Shown here: piece after piece, positions 26,083-36,439 of the stretch | Numbering within the stretch: position 1 is the first letter of the stretch | Layout: every line of letters starts with the position of its first letter | Assembly: GCA_016793445.1 (NCBI GenBank) | Contig: JAEUME010000017.1 | Coordinates: 1 to 57,893, forward strand | Direction: 5' to 3' | DNA length: 57,893 bases | From: Hyphomicrobium sp. | Lineage (GTDB): Bacteria > Pseudomonadota > Alphaproteobacteria > Rhizobiales > Hyphomicrobiaceae | Made by a program: the position numbers and the translations under genes | Notes under the pieces: generated by a model | The model's input: only the letters and a program-made list of their open reading frames with translations | Databases searched by the model: none | Told to the model about the DNA's origin: nothing

Positions 26083-29000
26083 ATGTTCAATTTCCTCGTG
26101 AGATCCAGCCTCAATAACCGGCTCATCGTGCTGGCGGCAGGGGCACTGCTTGTTGTTTGGGGTTCGCTCGCGCTGCGCACGCTGCCCGTCGATGTGTTTC
26201 CCGATCTCAACAAGCCGACGGTCACGATCATGACTGAAGCCGAAGGTCTTGCGCCGCCTGAAGTGGAGCAGCTCGTCGGCTATCCGATTGAGACGGCGCT
26301 TAACGGCATTCCTGGCGTCACGCGCGTGCGATCGGTCGCCGGGATTGGGCTTTCCATCGTCTATGCCGAGTTCGACTGGGGCACTGACATCTACCGAAAC
26401 CGCCAGCAGGTTGCCGAACGGCTGGCGAGTATCGCTGCGCAGCTTCCGCCAGGCATCGCTCCGCAAATGGGGCCGGTGTCCTCGATCATGGGCGAGATCA
26501 TGCTGATCGCGGTGACCGGTGGTGACAAAGCCGACGCAATGACGGTGCGCGAGACGGCGGACTTCGTCATCCGGCCGCGCCTATTGTCGATTTCCGGTAT
26601 CAGCCAGGTCATTCCTATCGGCGGTCAAGTCAGACAATTCCGCGTCACGCCCAACATTGCCGCCCTGGCGTCGCTCGGCGTCGGTGTTGAGGACATCGAG
26701 CGTGCCATTCGTGCTTTCGGCGCCAACACGGGCGGCGGATTCGTCGATCAGCACGACCGCGAATATCTGATCCGCAATCTCGGCCGCACGACCGACCTTG
26801 AAGATTTGCGCAACGTGGTTGTTGCAACGAAGCTTGAACAGCCCGTATTCCTGCGCCAGGTCGCAGAAGTCGCTTACGCCGCCCGCGTCAAGCGCGGCGA
26901 TGCCGGCTTCAATGGCACGCCGGCCGTGATTGTTTCGGTCCAAAAGCAGCCTGGCGCTGACACTGTCAAACTGACGGGAGCGGTCGAGGCGGCGCTTGCC
27001 GAACTCGGCAAAAATCTCACCAACGGCGTCAAAGTCAATCAAATCCTGTTCCGGCAGGCGGATTTCATCTCGACATCGATAGGTAATGTCAAAAGCGTGT
27101 TGATGGAGGCGGCTGTCGTTGTTGCCGTCATCCTGTTCATGTTCCTGCTGAACGTCCGGACGACGTTGATCTCACTGACGGCTATCCCGCTTTCACTTCT
27201 GGTTACGGTTCTGATCTTCAAGGCTTTCGGTCTATCGATCAACACGATGACGCTCGGTGGCTTGGCCATTGCCATCGGCGAACTGGTCGACGACGCGGTT
27301 GTCGATGTCGAGAACATCTTCCGGCGGCTCAGGGAAAACCGGGCCAAGACCAATCCTAGACCCCTGCTCCAGGTTGTCGCCGACGCCAGCATCGAGGTTC
27401 GCTCCGGCATCGTCTATGCGACCTTTATCATTGTGCTGGTGTTCATCCCGTTGTTCGCCTTGTCGGGCATCGAGGGGCGTCTGTTTGCACCGCTTGGGGT
27501 CGCCTATATCGTCTCCATCCTGGCAAGCCTGCTCGTGTCGATCACCGTGACGCCGGTGCTCGCGTCCTATCTTCTGGGAAATGCCAAGCAGCTGGACCAT
27601 CACGACGGGGCGATGGTTCGTGTGCTCAAACGCGGCAACGAGCGTCTGCTGCATTGGGCTTTCCGTCACGCCAGGGCCATCATCGCAGTCATAGCGGTTG
27701 CTGTCGCTATTGCCGGCATTGCGGCAACCGCCTTGCCGCGTGCTTTCCTGCCGTCGTTCAACGAAGGCACGCTTACGATCAGCATGACCTTCAATCCTGG
27801 CATTTCTCTTGAGGAGAGCGACCGGATTGGGCTCATCGCAGAAAAACTATTGACCGAGGTGCCTGAAGTCAAAACCGCCGGGCGGCGCACTGGCCGCGCC
27901 GAACTCGACGAACATGCGGAAGGCGTGCATTCGAGTGAAATCGACGTCGACTTGGAAAAGTCGGACCGGACGCGCGAAGACATCCTGGCCGATGTCCGCG
28001 CCAAGCTCGCCGTGCTGCCGGCGACGATCAATGTCGGCCAGCCGATTTCGCACCGTCTCGACCATCTCCTATCGGGGGTCCGGGCTGAGATCGCGCTCAA
28101 GATCTACGGCGACGACCTTGATACCCTGCGCAGTCTTGCGGAGACTCTGAGGTCCCAGCTGTCGAGTGTTCAGGGTCTTGTTGACCTGCAGACGGAAAAG
28201 CAGGTTCTGATCCCACAACTGGAAATCCGCGTCGATCCCGACCGCGCGGCGCTGTTCGGCGTTACGCCCGCAGCTGTGACCGAAGCGCTCGAAAGCCTGT
28301 CCAACGGACGGACGGTCTCAACTGTGATCGACGGGGCTAAGCGCTTCGACGTCGTGATGAGGCTCTCAGAAGCCGACCGGACCACAGCTGGCCTGAGCGA
28401 ACTCTTGATTGAAACGCCCAAGGGTCGCGTGCCGCTGAACCGCATTGCGACCGTCGAAGAGACGGAAGGTCCGAACCAGATCGCGCGCGAAAACGGGCGG
28501 CGACGGATCGTGGTCCTCGCCAATACCGACGGCTCGGATATGGCCGGTGTTGTTGAGAGAATTCGCGACGTTGTCAGAGCCACGCCCTTGCCAAGCGGGT
28601 ATTCGACAAGTCTCGAAGGCACATTCCAGGCGCAGGAAGAGGCAGCGCGGTTGATCCTGGGACTGTCGCTGATCTCGCTCGCTTCGATCTTCATCGTGCT
28701 TTACAGCCGCTATCGCTCGGCCGTGCTTGCGCTCATCATTATGGGCAACGTTCCGCTGGCCTTCATAGGCAGTGTGATTGCGCTGTGGCTTGCGGATCAG
28801 CCGTTGTCGGTCGCCTCGATGATCGGCTTTATCACGCTGACCGGCATCAGCGCGCGCAACGGCATCCTGAAGATCAGCCACTACATCAATCTGGTGCTGC
28901 ACGAGAACGAGAGTTTCGGGGAGAAGCTCGTTGTGCGCGGCAGCTTGGAGCGCCTCACGCCTGTCTTGATGACGGCACTCTCGGCCGGAATGGCGCTCGT

Positions 29001-29205
29001 TCCGTTGCTCTATGGGGCGGACGCACCGGGCAAGGAAATCCTGCATCCAGTGGCAGTGACGATCTTCGGCGGGCTCATTAGCGCGACGCTGCTTGATACG
29101 ATCCTCACTCCCATCCTGTTCCTGAAATTTGGCGCGCCCGCGGTGAAGCGGCTCGCCGAAAGCCGTCCGCCGGTGGCGAGCGGTCAGACCGTTGAAGCAT
29201 TCTAA
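26083..29205 (+). CDS. Heavy-metal RND efflux permease (CzcA/CusA family)
   Basis: The 1040-residue proton-driven pump has the two-fold RND layout with an N-terminal membrane helix, large periplasmic loops and eleven further helices. In the fourth helix the acidic residues for proton flow are visible at 403-404, 408 and 410 ([14 protein letters not shown]). This differs from the copper-type IGAMIDAAIVMIEN of the second permease in the window, so its metal preference may differ. [13 protein letters not shown] near residue 37 and GNVPLAFIG in the C-terminal half are family features. It is coupled to the adaptor upstream and followed by small periplasmic genes. Confidence 0.92.
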   Translation: MFNFLVRSSLNNRLIVLAAGALLVVWGSLALRTLPVDVFPDLNKPTVTIMTEAEGLAPPEVEQLVGYPIETALNGIPGVTRVRSVAGIGLSIVYAEFDWGTDIYRNRQQVAERLASIAAQLPPGIAPQMGPVSSIMGEIMLIAVTGGDKADAMTVRETADFVIRPRLLSISGISQVIPIGGQVRQFRVTPNIAALASLGVGVEDIERAIRAFGANTGGGFVDQHDREYLIRNLGRTTDLEDLRNVVVATKLEQPVFLRQVAEVAYAARVKRGDAGFNGTPAVIVSVQKQPGADTVKLTGAVEAALAELGKNLTNGVKVNQILFRQADFISTSIGNVKSVLMEAAVVVAVILFMFLLNVRTTLISLTAIPLSLLVTVLIFKAFGLSINTMTLGGLAIAIGELVDDAVVDVENIFRRLRENRAKTNPRPLLQVVADASIEVRSGIVYATFIIVLVFIPLFALSGIEGRLFAPLGVAYIVSILASLLVSITVTPVLASYLLGNAKQLDHHDGAMVRVLKRGNERLLHWAFRHARAIIAVIAVAVAIAGIAATALPRAFLPSFNEGTLTISMTFNPGISLEESDRIGLIAEKLLTEVPEVKTAGRRTGRAELDEHAEGVHSSEIDVDLEKSDRTREDILADVRAKLAVLPATINVGQPISHRLDHLLSGVRAEIALKIYGDDLDTLRSLAETLRSQLSSVQGLVDLQTEKQVLIPQLEIRVDPDRAALFGVTPAAVTEALESLSNGRTVSTVIDGAKRFDVVMRLSEADRTTAGLSELLIETPKGRVPLNRIATVEETEGPNQIARENGRRRIVVLANTDGSDMAGVVERIRDVVRATPLPSGYSTSLEGTFQAQEEAARLILGLSLISLASIFIVLYSRYRSAVLALIIMGNVPLAFIGSVIALWLADQPLSVASMIGFITLTGISARNGILKISHYINLVLHENESFGEKLVVRGSLERLTPVLMTALSAGMALVPLLYGADAPGKEILHPVAVTIFGGLISATLLDTILTPILFLKFGAPAVKRLAESRPPVASGQTVEAF

Positions 29206-29224
29206 CCAAACTAGGAGGAAAGAC

Positions 29225-29635
29225 ATGAAGACGAAATCAAATCTTAAAGCGGCGGTTCTGGCTGCAGCGTTGGCCCTTGCGTTTTCGCTCAGCGCCGGGG
29301 CGCATGAGGCCACCAAAGGACCAAATGGGGGCGCCTTGGTCGATGTCGACGGCCATCATGTCGAGTTCGTGCCGTCGGCAGAAGAACTAACCTTCTACTT
29401 GACTGGTGAAAAGGACGCCCCGATTGCGTCGGCCGGTGCGAAAGTGAAGGCAATCGTTCAAGACAGCGGAAAGACGGCGCAGATCGATCTCGCCGCAGCC
29501 CATCCAAACAAGCTGATCGGCAAGCTCTCCGCATCTTTGTCGCCCGAAGCAAAGGTTGTCGTTACGGGCACGCTCGCTGACGGTCACGCAATTCAAGCAC
29601 GGTTTGTGGTTCAGAAATCCGAACCGAAGCCATGA
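29225..29635 (+). CDS. Small periplasmic protein of the RND operon
   Basis: The 136-residue protein starts after AGGAGG and has a signal peptide ending AGA-H. The mature part is beta-rich (GGALVDVDGHHVEFVPS, then ELTFYLTG) with several histidines near the N-terminus (HEATKGPNGG, DGHHVEF). Similar small proteins accompany metal RND pumps and may carry metal to the adaptor, but I cannot place it in a characterised family. It follows the permease by 19 bases. Confidence 0.7.
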   Translation: MKTKSNLKAAVLAAALALAFSLSAGAHEATKGPNGGALVDVDGHHVEFVPSAEELTFYLTGEKDAPIASAGAKVKAIVQDSGKTAQIDLAAAHPNKLIGKLSASLSPEAKVVVTGTLADGHAIQARFVVQKSEPKP

Positions 29636-29667
29636 CAAGCACGACCTCATGAAACAGGAGAATACCT

Positions 29668-30144
29668 ATGCGTCTGACAGTTCTACTGACGGTTTTGGTA
29701 CTGGTCTTTGTGCCGCCGCCGGTTCTCGCGCATGACCCTGCCGAGCACGGCAGCAATCATGCTTCGGCAGCCGGCGTACCCGGCGATCCGAACGCGCCAA
29801 CGCGCACTATCGAAATCGCGATGCGTGAAGGCGACGGCAAGATGTTGTTCGCGCCGAATACCATTGACGTAACAGTCGGGGAGCAAGTGCGCTTCAAGCT
29901 CGTGAACGAAGGCGAAGTGGAACACGAGTTCGTCCTCGGCACGCCGCAGGAGATCACGGAGCATGCGGAGATGATGCAGGCCATGCCTGACATGAAGCAC
30001 AGCGATCCGAATGCAGCGCGCCTTCAGCCAAAAGCCACCAGTGATATTGTTTGGAAGTTCACGTCGGCCGGTGCGTTCGAATTCGCCTGCCTCATCCCAG
30101 GCCATCGCGAGGTCGGCATGGTAGGGAGAGTGGTTGTGAGGTGA
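29668..30144 (+). CDS. Periplasmic cupredoxin
   Basis: The 158-residue protein has a signal peptide (VLA-HDPAEHG) and a single cupredoxin domain. All type 1 copper ligands are visible: H86 in EHEF, C141, H146 and M151 in CLIPGHREVGM. Between the strands is a Met/His-rich insertion (AEMMQAMPDMKHSD) that may bind extra copper. It could take part in copper detoxification or electron transfer. It is the last gene of the plus-strand copper row and converges on the cusA-like gene, 34 bases away. Confidence 0.9.
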   Translation: MRLTVLLTVLVLVFVPPPVLAHDPAEHGSNHASAAGVPGDPNAPTRTIEIAMREGDGKMLFAPNTIDVTVGEQVRFKLVNEGEVEHEFVLGTPQEITEHAEMMQAMPDMKHSDPNAARLQPKATSDIVWKFTSAGAFEFACLIPGHREVGMVGRVVVR

Positions 30145-30178
30145 CGTGCGGCGGCCGAACGCGACCCTCGACTCAGTT

Positions 30179-33100
30179 TCAGGCGGTATCTCCCTGATGG
30201 CTCTTCGCTTTGAACGGTTTGAGCAGATCGCTTTGGCCTCGGGCAAGAAGTGTTTCGGGCTCTGACCCAATCGGACGCGGCAATCCTGTGCCTTTGATTG
30301 CCGCGTAGATCGCGGGGATGACGATCAGGGTCAGCAACGTCGACGACACCATGCCGCCGATCATCGGCACGGCGATGCGCTGCATGACCTCCGACCCGGT
30401 GCCGGTGCTCCACATAATAGGCAAGAGCCCGGCCATGATAGCGACAACGGTCATCATCTTCGGCCGCACGCGCTCGACGGCACCGATCATAATGGCGTCG
30501 TAGAGGTCCGGCCTGCCAAACGGCCGTCCCTCACGCGTACATTTGGCTTTGATCTCCTCGACCGAGTGGTCGAGATAAATCAGCATGATGACGCCGGTTT
30601 CAGCTGCGACGCCTGCTAGGGCGATGAACCCGACAACCACGGCAACCGAAAGATTGAAGCCGAACCACCACAACAGCCATACGCCGCCGACGAGCGCAAA
30701 CGGCAATGAGAGCATCACAATAAGCGTTTCTGTGAGACGTCCGAAGTTCATGTAGAGCAACAGGAATATGATCATCAAGGTCAGCGGCACCACGAGCTTG
30801 AGGCGCGCTTCCGCGCGTTCGAGATATTCGAACTGACCGCTCCAGACCAGGTACGTTCCGCGCGGGAGCTCAACGGCTTCAGACACTGCCTTCTTGGCGT
30901 CGGCGATGTAGCCGCCGAGATCGCGGTCGCGGATATCGACAAAGACGTATGTCGCGAGCTTCGCGTTCTCGGTGCGGATGCTGGTGGCTCCCTGCGTGCG
31001 GTGGATGTCGGCGACCTCTCCGAGCGGCACCGTGGCACCATTCGGCAGCGAGACGAGAACATCCTTGGCGATAGCCTGAGGATCGGAGCGCAGATCGCGC
31101 GGATAGCGAATGGAAACCGTGTAGCGCTCACGTCCTTCGACAGTCGTCGTGACGGGCTCGGCGCCGAGCGCCATCGAGATGACGTCCTGCACATCGGACA
31201 CCATCAGCCCGTAGCGCGCGAGCCGCTCGCGGTTGGGGATGATCTCCAGGTAATATCCGCCAACGACACGCTCAGCGTAGGCGCTCGCCGTGCCAGGAAC
31301 GCCTTTTAATGCCTTCTCGACTTCTCGCGCCGTCGCCTCCAGTTCGGCTAGGTCTTTGCCGATGACCTTGACGCCAACAGGCGTGCGAATGCCGGTCGAG
31401 AGCATATCGATACGGGCTTTTATCGGCATGGTCCAGGCGTTCGACACGCCGGGGAATTGCAGTGCCTTATCCATTTCCTGGATCAGGCTGTCGGTTGTGA
31501 CGCCCGGCCGCCATTGCTCCCGTGGCTTCAGGTTGACGACCGTCTCGAACATTTCGATCGGCGCCGGATCAGTTGCCGTCTGGGCGCGTCCGGCCTTGCC
31601 ATATACGGAGGCAACCTCAGGAAACGATTTGAGAATGCGGTCCTGGGTTTGCAGAAGCTCGGCAGATTTCGTGACAGACAATCCGGGTAACGTCGTCGGC
31701 ATGTAGAGTAACGTGCCTTCGTCGAGGTTGGGCATGAACTCTGTGCCGAGTTTGGTCGCTGGCCAGATCGATCCTCCGAGCATGACGAGTGCCAGAAGGA
31801 TGGTCAGTGTCTTGGCTTGCAGCACACCGCGGATCACTGGGCGATACACCGCGATCAGACCGCGGTTCAGCGGGTTCTTGGCTTCCGGAATGATACGGCC
31901 TCGCACGAACACCATCATGAGAGCCGGGACGAGCGTGACGGACAATAAGGCCGCTGCCGCCATCGCGAAGGTCTTGGTGAAGGCAAGCGGACCGAACAGG
32001 CGGCCTTCCTGGGCTTCGAGCGTAAAGATCGGCAGGAACGAGACTGTGATGATCAGAAGCGAGAAGAACAACGCGGGGCCGACTTCGGAGGCCGCTTCAA
32101 TCAGGATCTCGCTGCGCGGCTTCTCTGGCGGCGCGCGCTCCAGGTGCTTGTGGGCGTTTTCGATCATCACAATAGCCGCATCGATCATGGCGCCGATGGC
32201 AATGGCGATGCCGCCGAGGCTCATGATGTTGGAGCCAAGTCCAAGAAGCTTCATGGCCAAGAAGGCCATGAGGACGCCGACGGGAAGCATCAAGATCGCA
32301 ACGAGCGCGCTGCGAACGTGGAGCAGGAAGACGATGCAGACGAGCGCAACGACGACGCTCTCCTCGATCAACGTCATCTTGAGCGTCGCAATCGCGCGGT
32401 GGATCAGCTCGGATCGATCGTAGACCGGTACGATCTCAGTGCCTTCGGGCAACGACGGATGAAGCTCATCGATGCGCGCTTTAACATTGTCAATCACTGT
32501 GAGCGCATTGGCGCCAGACCGTTGAAGCGCGATGCCGCTGGCGACTTCCCCGTCTCCGTTCAATTCGGTGATGCCACGCCGCTCGTCGCCCGTGAGTTCG
32601 ACGCGGGCGACATCTTTCAACAGCACCGGCGTCCCGGCGTCGGCTTTGACAACGATGTTCTCAATGTCGGGAATACCTTTGAGATACCCGCGCCCGCGCA
32701 CCATGAATTCATGCTCGGAGAGTTCAACCGTGCGGCCTCCGACGTCGATGTTGTTACCGCGGATCACGTCGCGAATTTTCGAAAGCGGGATGCCCAGAGT
32801 GCGCAGGCGGCCCGGATCGACAACGACGCTGTATTGCTTGACGAACCCGCCCACACTTGCAACTTCGGCCACGCCTTCGGCCTTGGATAGGCCAAACCGG
32901 ATTTCCCAGTCCTGAAGTGATCTCAACGCGGCGAGCGATTTGTCTTGGCCGACGATTGCATACTGGTACACCCAGCCAACGCCGGTGGCGTCCGGGCCAA
33001 GGGTCGGCGCAACCCCAACGGGCAATCGCTTGGTAGCCGCATTCAGAAATTCAAGAACGCGCGAGCGTGCCCAGTAGATATCGGTGCCATCCTCGAAGAT

Positions 33101-33385
33101 GACGTAGACGAACGACACCCCAAAGAACGAAAAACCGCGCACGACTTTCGAGCGCGGCACCGTCAGCATTGATGTCGTCAGCGGATAGGTGACCTGATCT
33201 TCGACAACCTGCGGCGCCTGTCCGGGAAACTCGGTGTAGACGATGACTTGGGTGTCCGAGAGGTCCGGGATGGCGTCGAGAGGCAGAGTGCGAACCGCCC
33301 AAATGCCCGCGAAGACCGCAAACGCCGTCGCGATGAAGACAAGGGTCAGGTTTCGGGCCGACCAAGCGATAAGACGGGCGATCAT
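30179..33385 (-). CDS. cusA: Copper/silver-type RND efflux permease (CusA)
   Basis: The 1068-residue permease shows the copper/silver subgroup pattern in its fourth membrane helix, IGAMIDAAIVMIEN with D402 and E409, preceded by the N-terminal helix and DAIPDLSDTQVIVYTE. The porter domain motif GVGWVYQYAIV and the C-terminal half with GVAAETGVIMLIYLD are typical of CusA. It exports Cu(I) or Ag(I) from the periplasm or cytoplasm with CusB and an outer-membrane channel, which is absent here. Its start overlaps the stop of the adaptor gene (ATGA). Confidence 0.95.
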   Translation of the reverse strand: MIARLIAWSARNLTLVFIATAFAVFAGIWAVRTLPLDAIPDLSDTQVIVYTEFPGQAPQVVEDQVTYPLTTSMLTVPRSKVVRGFSFFGVSFVYVIFEDGTDIYWARSRVLEFLNAATKRLPVGVAPTLGPDATGVGWVYQYAIVGQDKSLAALRSLQDWEIRFGLSKAEGVAEVASVGGFVKQYSVVVDPGRLRTLGIPLSKIRDVIRGNNIDVGGRTVELSEHEFMVRGRGYLKGIPDIENIVVKADAGTPVLLKDVARVELTGDERRGITELNGDGEVASGIALQRSGANALTVIDNVKARIDELHPSLPEGTEIVPVYDRSELIHRAIATLKMTLIEESVVVALVCIVFLLHVRSALVAILMLPVGVLMAFLAMKLLGLGSNIMSLGGIAIAIGAMIDAAIVMIENAHKHLERAPPEKPRSEILIEAASEVGPALFFSLLIITVSFLPIFTLEAQEGRLFGPLAFTKTFAMAAAALLSVTLVPALMMVFVRGRIIPEAKNPLNRGLIAVYRPVIRGVLQAKTLTILLALVMLGGSIWPATKLGTEFMPNLDEGTLLYMPTTLPGLSVTKSAELLQTQDRILKSFPEVASVYGKAGRAQTATDPAPIEMFETVVNLKPREQWRPGVTTDSLIQEMDKALQFPGVSNAWTMPIKARIDMLSTGIRTPVGVKVIGKDLAELEATAREVEKALKGVPGTASAYAERVVGGYYLEIIPNRERLARYGLMVSDVQDVISMALGAEPVTTTVEGRERYTVSIRYPRDLRSDPQAIAKDVLVSLPNGATVPLGEVADIHRTQGATSIRTENAKLATYVFVDIRDRDLGGYIADAKKAVSEAVELPRGTYLVWSGQFEYLERAEARLKLVVPLTLMIIFLLLYMNFGRLTETLIVMLSLPFALVGGVWLLWWFGFNLSVAVVVGFIALAGVAAETGVIMLIYLDHSVEEIKAKCTREGRPFGRPDLYDAIMIGAVERVRPKMMTVVAIMAGLLPIMWSTGTGSEVMQRIAVPMIGGMVSSTLLTLIVIPAIYAAIKGTGLPRPIGSEPETLLARGQSDLLKPFKAKSHQGDTA

Positions 33386-34842
33386 GGCTGCGCCCCGCTA
33401 TCGGCTGGTGCGGTCAGCGCTTTGAGCGCCGCCTGCAGGTTGCTTTCAGCATCGATCAGGAAGTTTCCGTTGACGACGACACGGTCGCCGTCCGCGATGC
33501 CTTCGACGATCTCGACAAGACCGTCGCCGGATTTACCCGTTTTCACATTGCGCGGCAGATAGCGGCCTTCGCCTTCAGCAACGATGACAACCTTGCGCTC
33601 ACCGCTGTCGATGACAGCCGAATTCGGCACGACCACAACTGGATCGCTTGAGCCGGTTTCGATGTCGACGTCGGCATACATATCTGGGAGCAGAGCAAGA
33701 TCGGGGTTTTCAAGCTCGATGCGGACGCGACCGGTGCGGGTTTCCTTCATAAGATGCGGGTAAACGAGGGCCACCTTGCCCTTGAAGTCGCGTCCCGGAT
33801 ACGCGCGCGTACGGACAGTCACCGGCTGACCGGGTTGAACGCTCCCGACGTCGCCTTCCGGAACATCGGCGAGAACCCAGATCACCGAATGATCTGCCAC
33901 GCGGAAGAGAACATCGCCGGGTTTGAACGCTTGACCGTCGACGACCATGCGTTCGAGCACGATGCCGTCGAAAGGCGCAATCATCGAGAGCGTGTCAGGT
34001 ACGCGGCGGTCGCGCTTGACCTTGTTGATAAAATCGTCTGGAATTCCAAGGTTGCGAAGCCTACGTGTTGCGCCGACGACGCCGCCCGGTGCTACGCGGT
34101 TGCCTGTCAATCCGGGCCCATCATCGTCGTTGCGGCCGCCTTGAAGTTGCTCGATTAATAGTCGGGCCGCTTGATCGAGTACTTCTTGCCCGAAAACGCT
34201 GGCCAGTATCTCACCTTTTTTGATGTGAGCACCACTGGTCGCTGTTCCGGTTGTCAAAACGTATCCGTCGAAGCGAGGTGCGATGACGGAAATCCGGCGC
34301 TCATCGAGCGCCACGACGCCGGGAGCTTTGAGGGTTCGCATGATCGGCAGCCTACCGGCGACCGTCGTCTCGACGCCGGTCCGCTGCAGTTTGCCTGCCG
34401 AAACCTTGACTGATCCGTCGTCCGTGTCCTCGCCTTCGTAGACGGCGATATAGTCCATTCCCATGGAATCCTTCTTCGGCACGGGAGACGTGTCGGGCAG
34501 GCCCATCGGATTGCGGTAGAACTTGATTTTGCGCTCACCGCTCATCGCAGCGATGTCCGCGGAGCTCGATGTGGACGGGTCGAAGCTAACATCCTCACTC
34601 GCGAGCACGGCCCGATAGGCACGCCCATTAGAAGTCGATTTTGGCGCAAGCGAATATGAAGGTTTTCCGTCGGGATCGCGGTAATAGATGACCGGACCCG
34701 AAGGGGGTGTTTGTGCGGCGTCTCCAGCGTGTTTTTGACCGATTGGAAACGTCACCAGTCCGCGCTGACCGGCGAATATTCCGGCTCCCGCCGCAGCGGC
34801 AATCGCTGCGACGGAAACCAAGGCCCAGTGTCCGCGTGTCAT
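33382..34842 (-). CDS. cusB: CusB-type RND periplasmic adaptor
   Basis: The 486-residue adaptor starts at the ATG overlapping the upstream FixH-like gene. After an N-terminal membrane anchor (about 8-26) it has a metal-binding segment with FYRNPMGLPDTSPVPKKDSM near residue 125 and a related YYRDPDGKPSYS near residue 50. Such methionine-containing segments are usual in copper-type adaptors. The membrane-fusion domains follow, including APFDGIVLERMVVDGQAFKPG. It presumably docks CusA to an outer-membrane channel and hands over metal. Confidence 0.92.
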   Translation of the reverse strand: MTRGHWALVSVAAIAAAAGAGIFAGQRGLVTFPIGQKHAGDAAQTPPSGPVIYYRDPDGKPSYSLAPKSTSNGRAYRAVLASEDVSFDPSTSSSADIAAMSGERKIKFYRNPMGLPDTSPVPKKDSMGMDYIAVYEGEDTDDGSVKVSAGKLQRTGVETTVAGRLPIMRTLKAPGVVALDERRISVIAPRFDGYVLTTGTATSGAHIKKGEILASVFGQEVLDQAARLLIEQLQGGRNDDDGPGLTGNRVAPGGVVGATRRLRNLGIPDDFINKVKRDRRVPDTLSMIAPFDGIVLERMVVDGQAFKPGDVLFRVADHSVIWVLADVPEGDVGSVQPGQPVTVRTRAYPGRDFKGKVALVYPHLMKETRTGRVRIELENPDLALLPDMYADVDIETGSSDPVVVVPNSAVIDSGERKVVIVAEGEGRYLPRNVKTGKSGDGLVEIVEGIADGDRVVVNGNFLIDAESNLQAALKALTAPADSGAQP

Positions 34843-35234
34843 GGCGCCGCCGTGACGATCAGTTTGCCTTCGACCGTCCCGGTTTCGCCCTGCACTTTGG
34901 CGCCGAGATACAGCGCCCATCGTCCCGCCATGGAGAGGTTCGTTTTGAAGCGGTAGTGGCCAGTCTCCGCCGATGGCAGCGGTTCGAGCGTTGCGGTCAT
35001 GCCCTCCATCTGATCGGGACCCATATCGATACGCTTGGCAAAGATGACGGCATCAGGAACGGGTTTGCCTGAGGACTTATGAACGAGCTTCACGGCGACG
35101 GTGGTGTCGCCTTGCTTGACGTCCTTGTCGACGAGTTGAAACTCATAGTCTTTGCTGTCGGCCTGGACCGGTGTGGCGGCAGCCGTCAGGAGCGTGGTGC
35201 CAAAGGCTGCCGCACGCAAGAATGCGCGTGTCAT
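34839..35234 (-). CDS. FixH/YtkA-like periplasmic protein
   Basis: The 131-residue protein has a signal peptide ending VQA-D and one beta-sandwich domain of FixH/YtkA type (YEFQLVDKDVKQGDTTVAVK, later HYRFKTNLSMAGRWALYLGA). Methionines in RIDMGPDQMEGM may bind copper. It overlaps cusB by 4 bases. In the plus-strand operon an equivalent domain is fused to the adaptor, so it probably acts together with CusB. Confidence 0.82.
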   Translation of the reverse strand: MTRAFLRAAAFGTTLLTAAATPVQADSKDYEFQLVDKDVKQGDTTVAVKLVHKSSGKPVPDAVIFAKRIDMGPDQMEGMTATLEPLPSAETGHYRFKTNLSMAGRWALYLGAKVQGETGTVEGKLIVTAAP

Positions 35235-35335
35235 GAATCAATCTCCGAATGTTTGCGATTGGCGTCAGCCCGCGATGAGCAGACGCAGTCAACCGAAGCG
35301 CGTGCTGCGGTTAGATGGCACCAAGATGTGGCGCT

Positions 35336-35704
35336 TCAAACAATCGGAGGTCGGAGTGGTGGCGAAAGTGAACGCAATGGCGGAGCAAATCGAGCCGCGA
35401 GCACTCCGGTCTTGGATGCCGGAATTTTGAAAACCAGGGCCTTCGGGAGGACAGCGGATAACTGCTGGAAGCATTTGACCATGCAGGCCGCGCCATCGGG
35501 ACAAGACTTTTGTGGGCAGTCCGGACACGGCCGCTCGGATTTAACCGGCTTGTGGCAGGGCGTGTCGCCCGATGAATGATCGCTCGTGACCACGCCCACC
35601 TTTTCGCCCGCGAGCGTACTGCCGAGCGGGACGACCGCAACCATACCAAGCACGGCCAGCATGCTGAGCACGATAAAGCAGCGGTGGTTGATGGATCTGA
35701 TCAC
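35336..35704 (-). CDS. Cys-rich exported protein at the head of the cus operon
   Basis: The reading frame contains a hydrophobic helix (FIVLSMLAVLGMVAVVPLGS) followed by a cysteine cluster (CHKPVKSERPCPDCPQ, then SCPDGAACMVKCFQQ) and a Pro-rich end. I use the GTG at 35704, which places the helix as a signal peptide. An ATG at 35842 would add 46 residues and cannot be excluded. Similar cysteine-rich proteins are common in rhizobial copper clusters. The gene is 101 bases upstream of the FixH-like gene on the same strand. Confidence 0.62.
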   Translation of the reverse strand: MIRSINHRCFIVLSMLAVLGMVAVVPLGSTLAGEKVGVVTSDHSSGDTPCHKPVKSERPCPDCPQKSCPDGAACMVKCFQQLSAVLPKALVFKIPASKTGVLAARFAPPLRSLSPPLRPPIV

Positions 35705-36136
35705 AAGACGAGTATCTACCGATTTGGTAATGGCCGCAACATTACAGCAGGCCGTCTCTAATCTAGCCTTAAGATTTGGAAAGATTTTACTGGCAGCCAG
35801 GTCGCGAGGGGTCGGGACCGCACTGCTCCTGGTAGACCGCAAAGCAAACGCGACTGATCATCGTGCAACGCATTGGTCGGTATAGGCCCAGGGCCGACAA
35901 TCCCCTTTTGGCGGCTTCTGGGGGTATCACTACCGTATCGGTTTGGGTCGACACAGCACCATGCCATGGTTTCGGAGCCGTCCGTCGCAGGGCGCCTGAA
36001 GACGATCCCGAGGATGCGGCGCAATGGCCGCGCCTGCGCGCCCCGTGAGGGGTTGCCTTGCGCCGCGCCGCAGCGGTCGGCTAGCCCTGAATGAGACGGC
36101 GGCGTATAGCCATGGCAAACCATGGTTTTGGTGAGT
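35705..36136. promoter_or_regulatory. Upstream region of the cus operon with a CsoR-like half site
   Basis: This interval holds no supported gene, apart from the possible longer start of the Cys-rich gene. CTGGGGGTATC at 35918-35928 repeats exactly an 11-base part of the copA-csoR operator (22481-22491), so CsoR may also control this operon. I see no clear -35/-10 pair. Confidence 0.45.
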
Positions 36137-36340
36137 TCAGAGCAGATGTTCCTGACTGAGACGCGAGATCGCGCGGTTGGCGATGAGCGTCAGCGGTATT
36201 TCGGGGTTTGCATACCAGGCGACACGGATCGCCGCGAGCAGAAGAAGCTCGGCAACGACGCTCTGGTCGTGGTGCTCAAGATCAAACAGAAGTTGCTCGA
36301 TCTTCATGTAGATAAGATGTTGGTCGCGCTCGTCGGTCAT
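36137..36340 (-). CDS. Hypothetical small helical protein
   Basis: The 67-residue protein starting MTDERDQHLIYMKIEQLLFD looks like a compact helical protein (later SVVAELLLLAAIRVAWYA and LTLIANRAISRL). It has no signal peptide or known motif. It lies alone between the cus operon and the ArdC-like gene, and the ribosome-binding site is not clear. I rate it as a probable but unproven gene. Confidence 0.45.
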   Translation of the reverse strand: MTDERDQHLIYMKIEQLLFDLEHHDQSVVAELLLLAAIRVAWYANPEIPLTLIANRAISRLSQEHLL

Positions 36341-36439
36341 CGATAACTCTATGCAGTGCCCAACGGGGGCGCAGGGCACTGCGGGGTCATGGATTTTTTT
36401 TATAACGTATACTGATGACGAGCCCGATTACAAGCTGTT

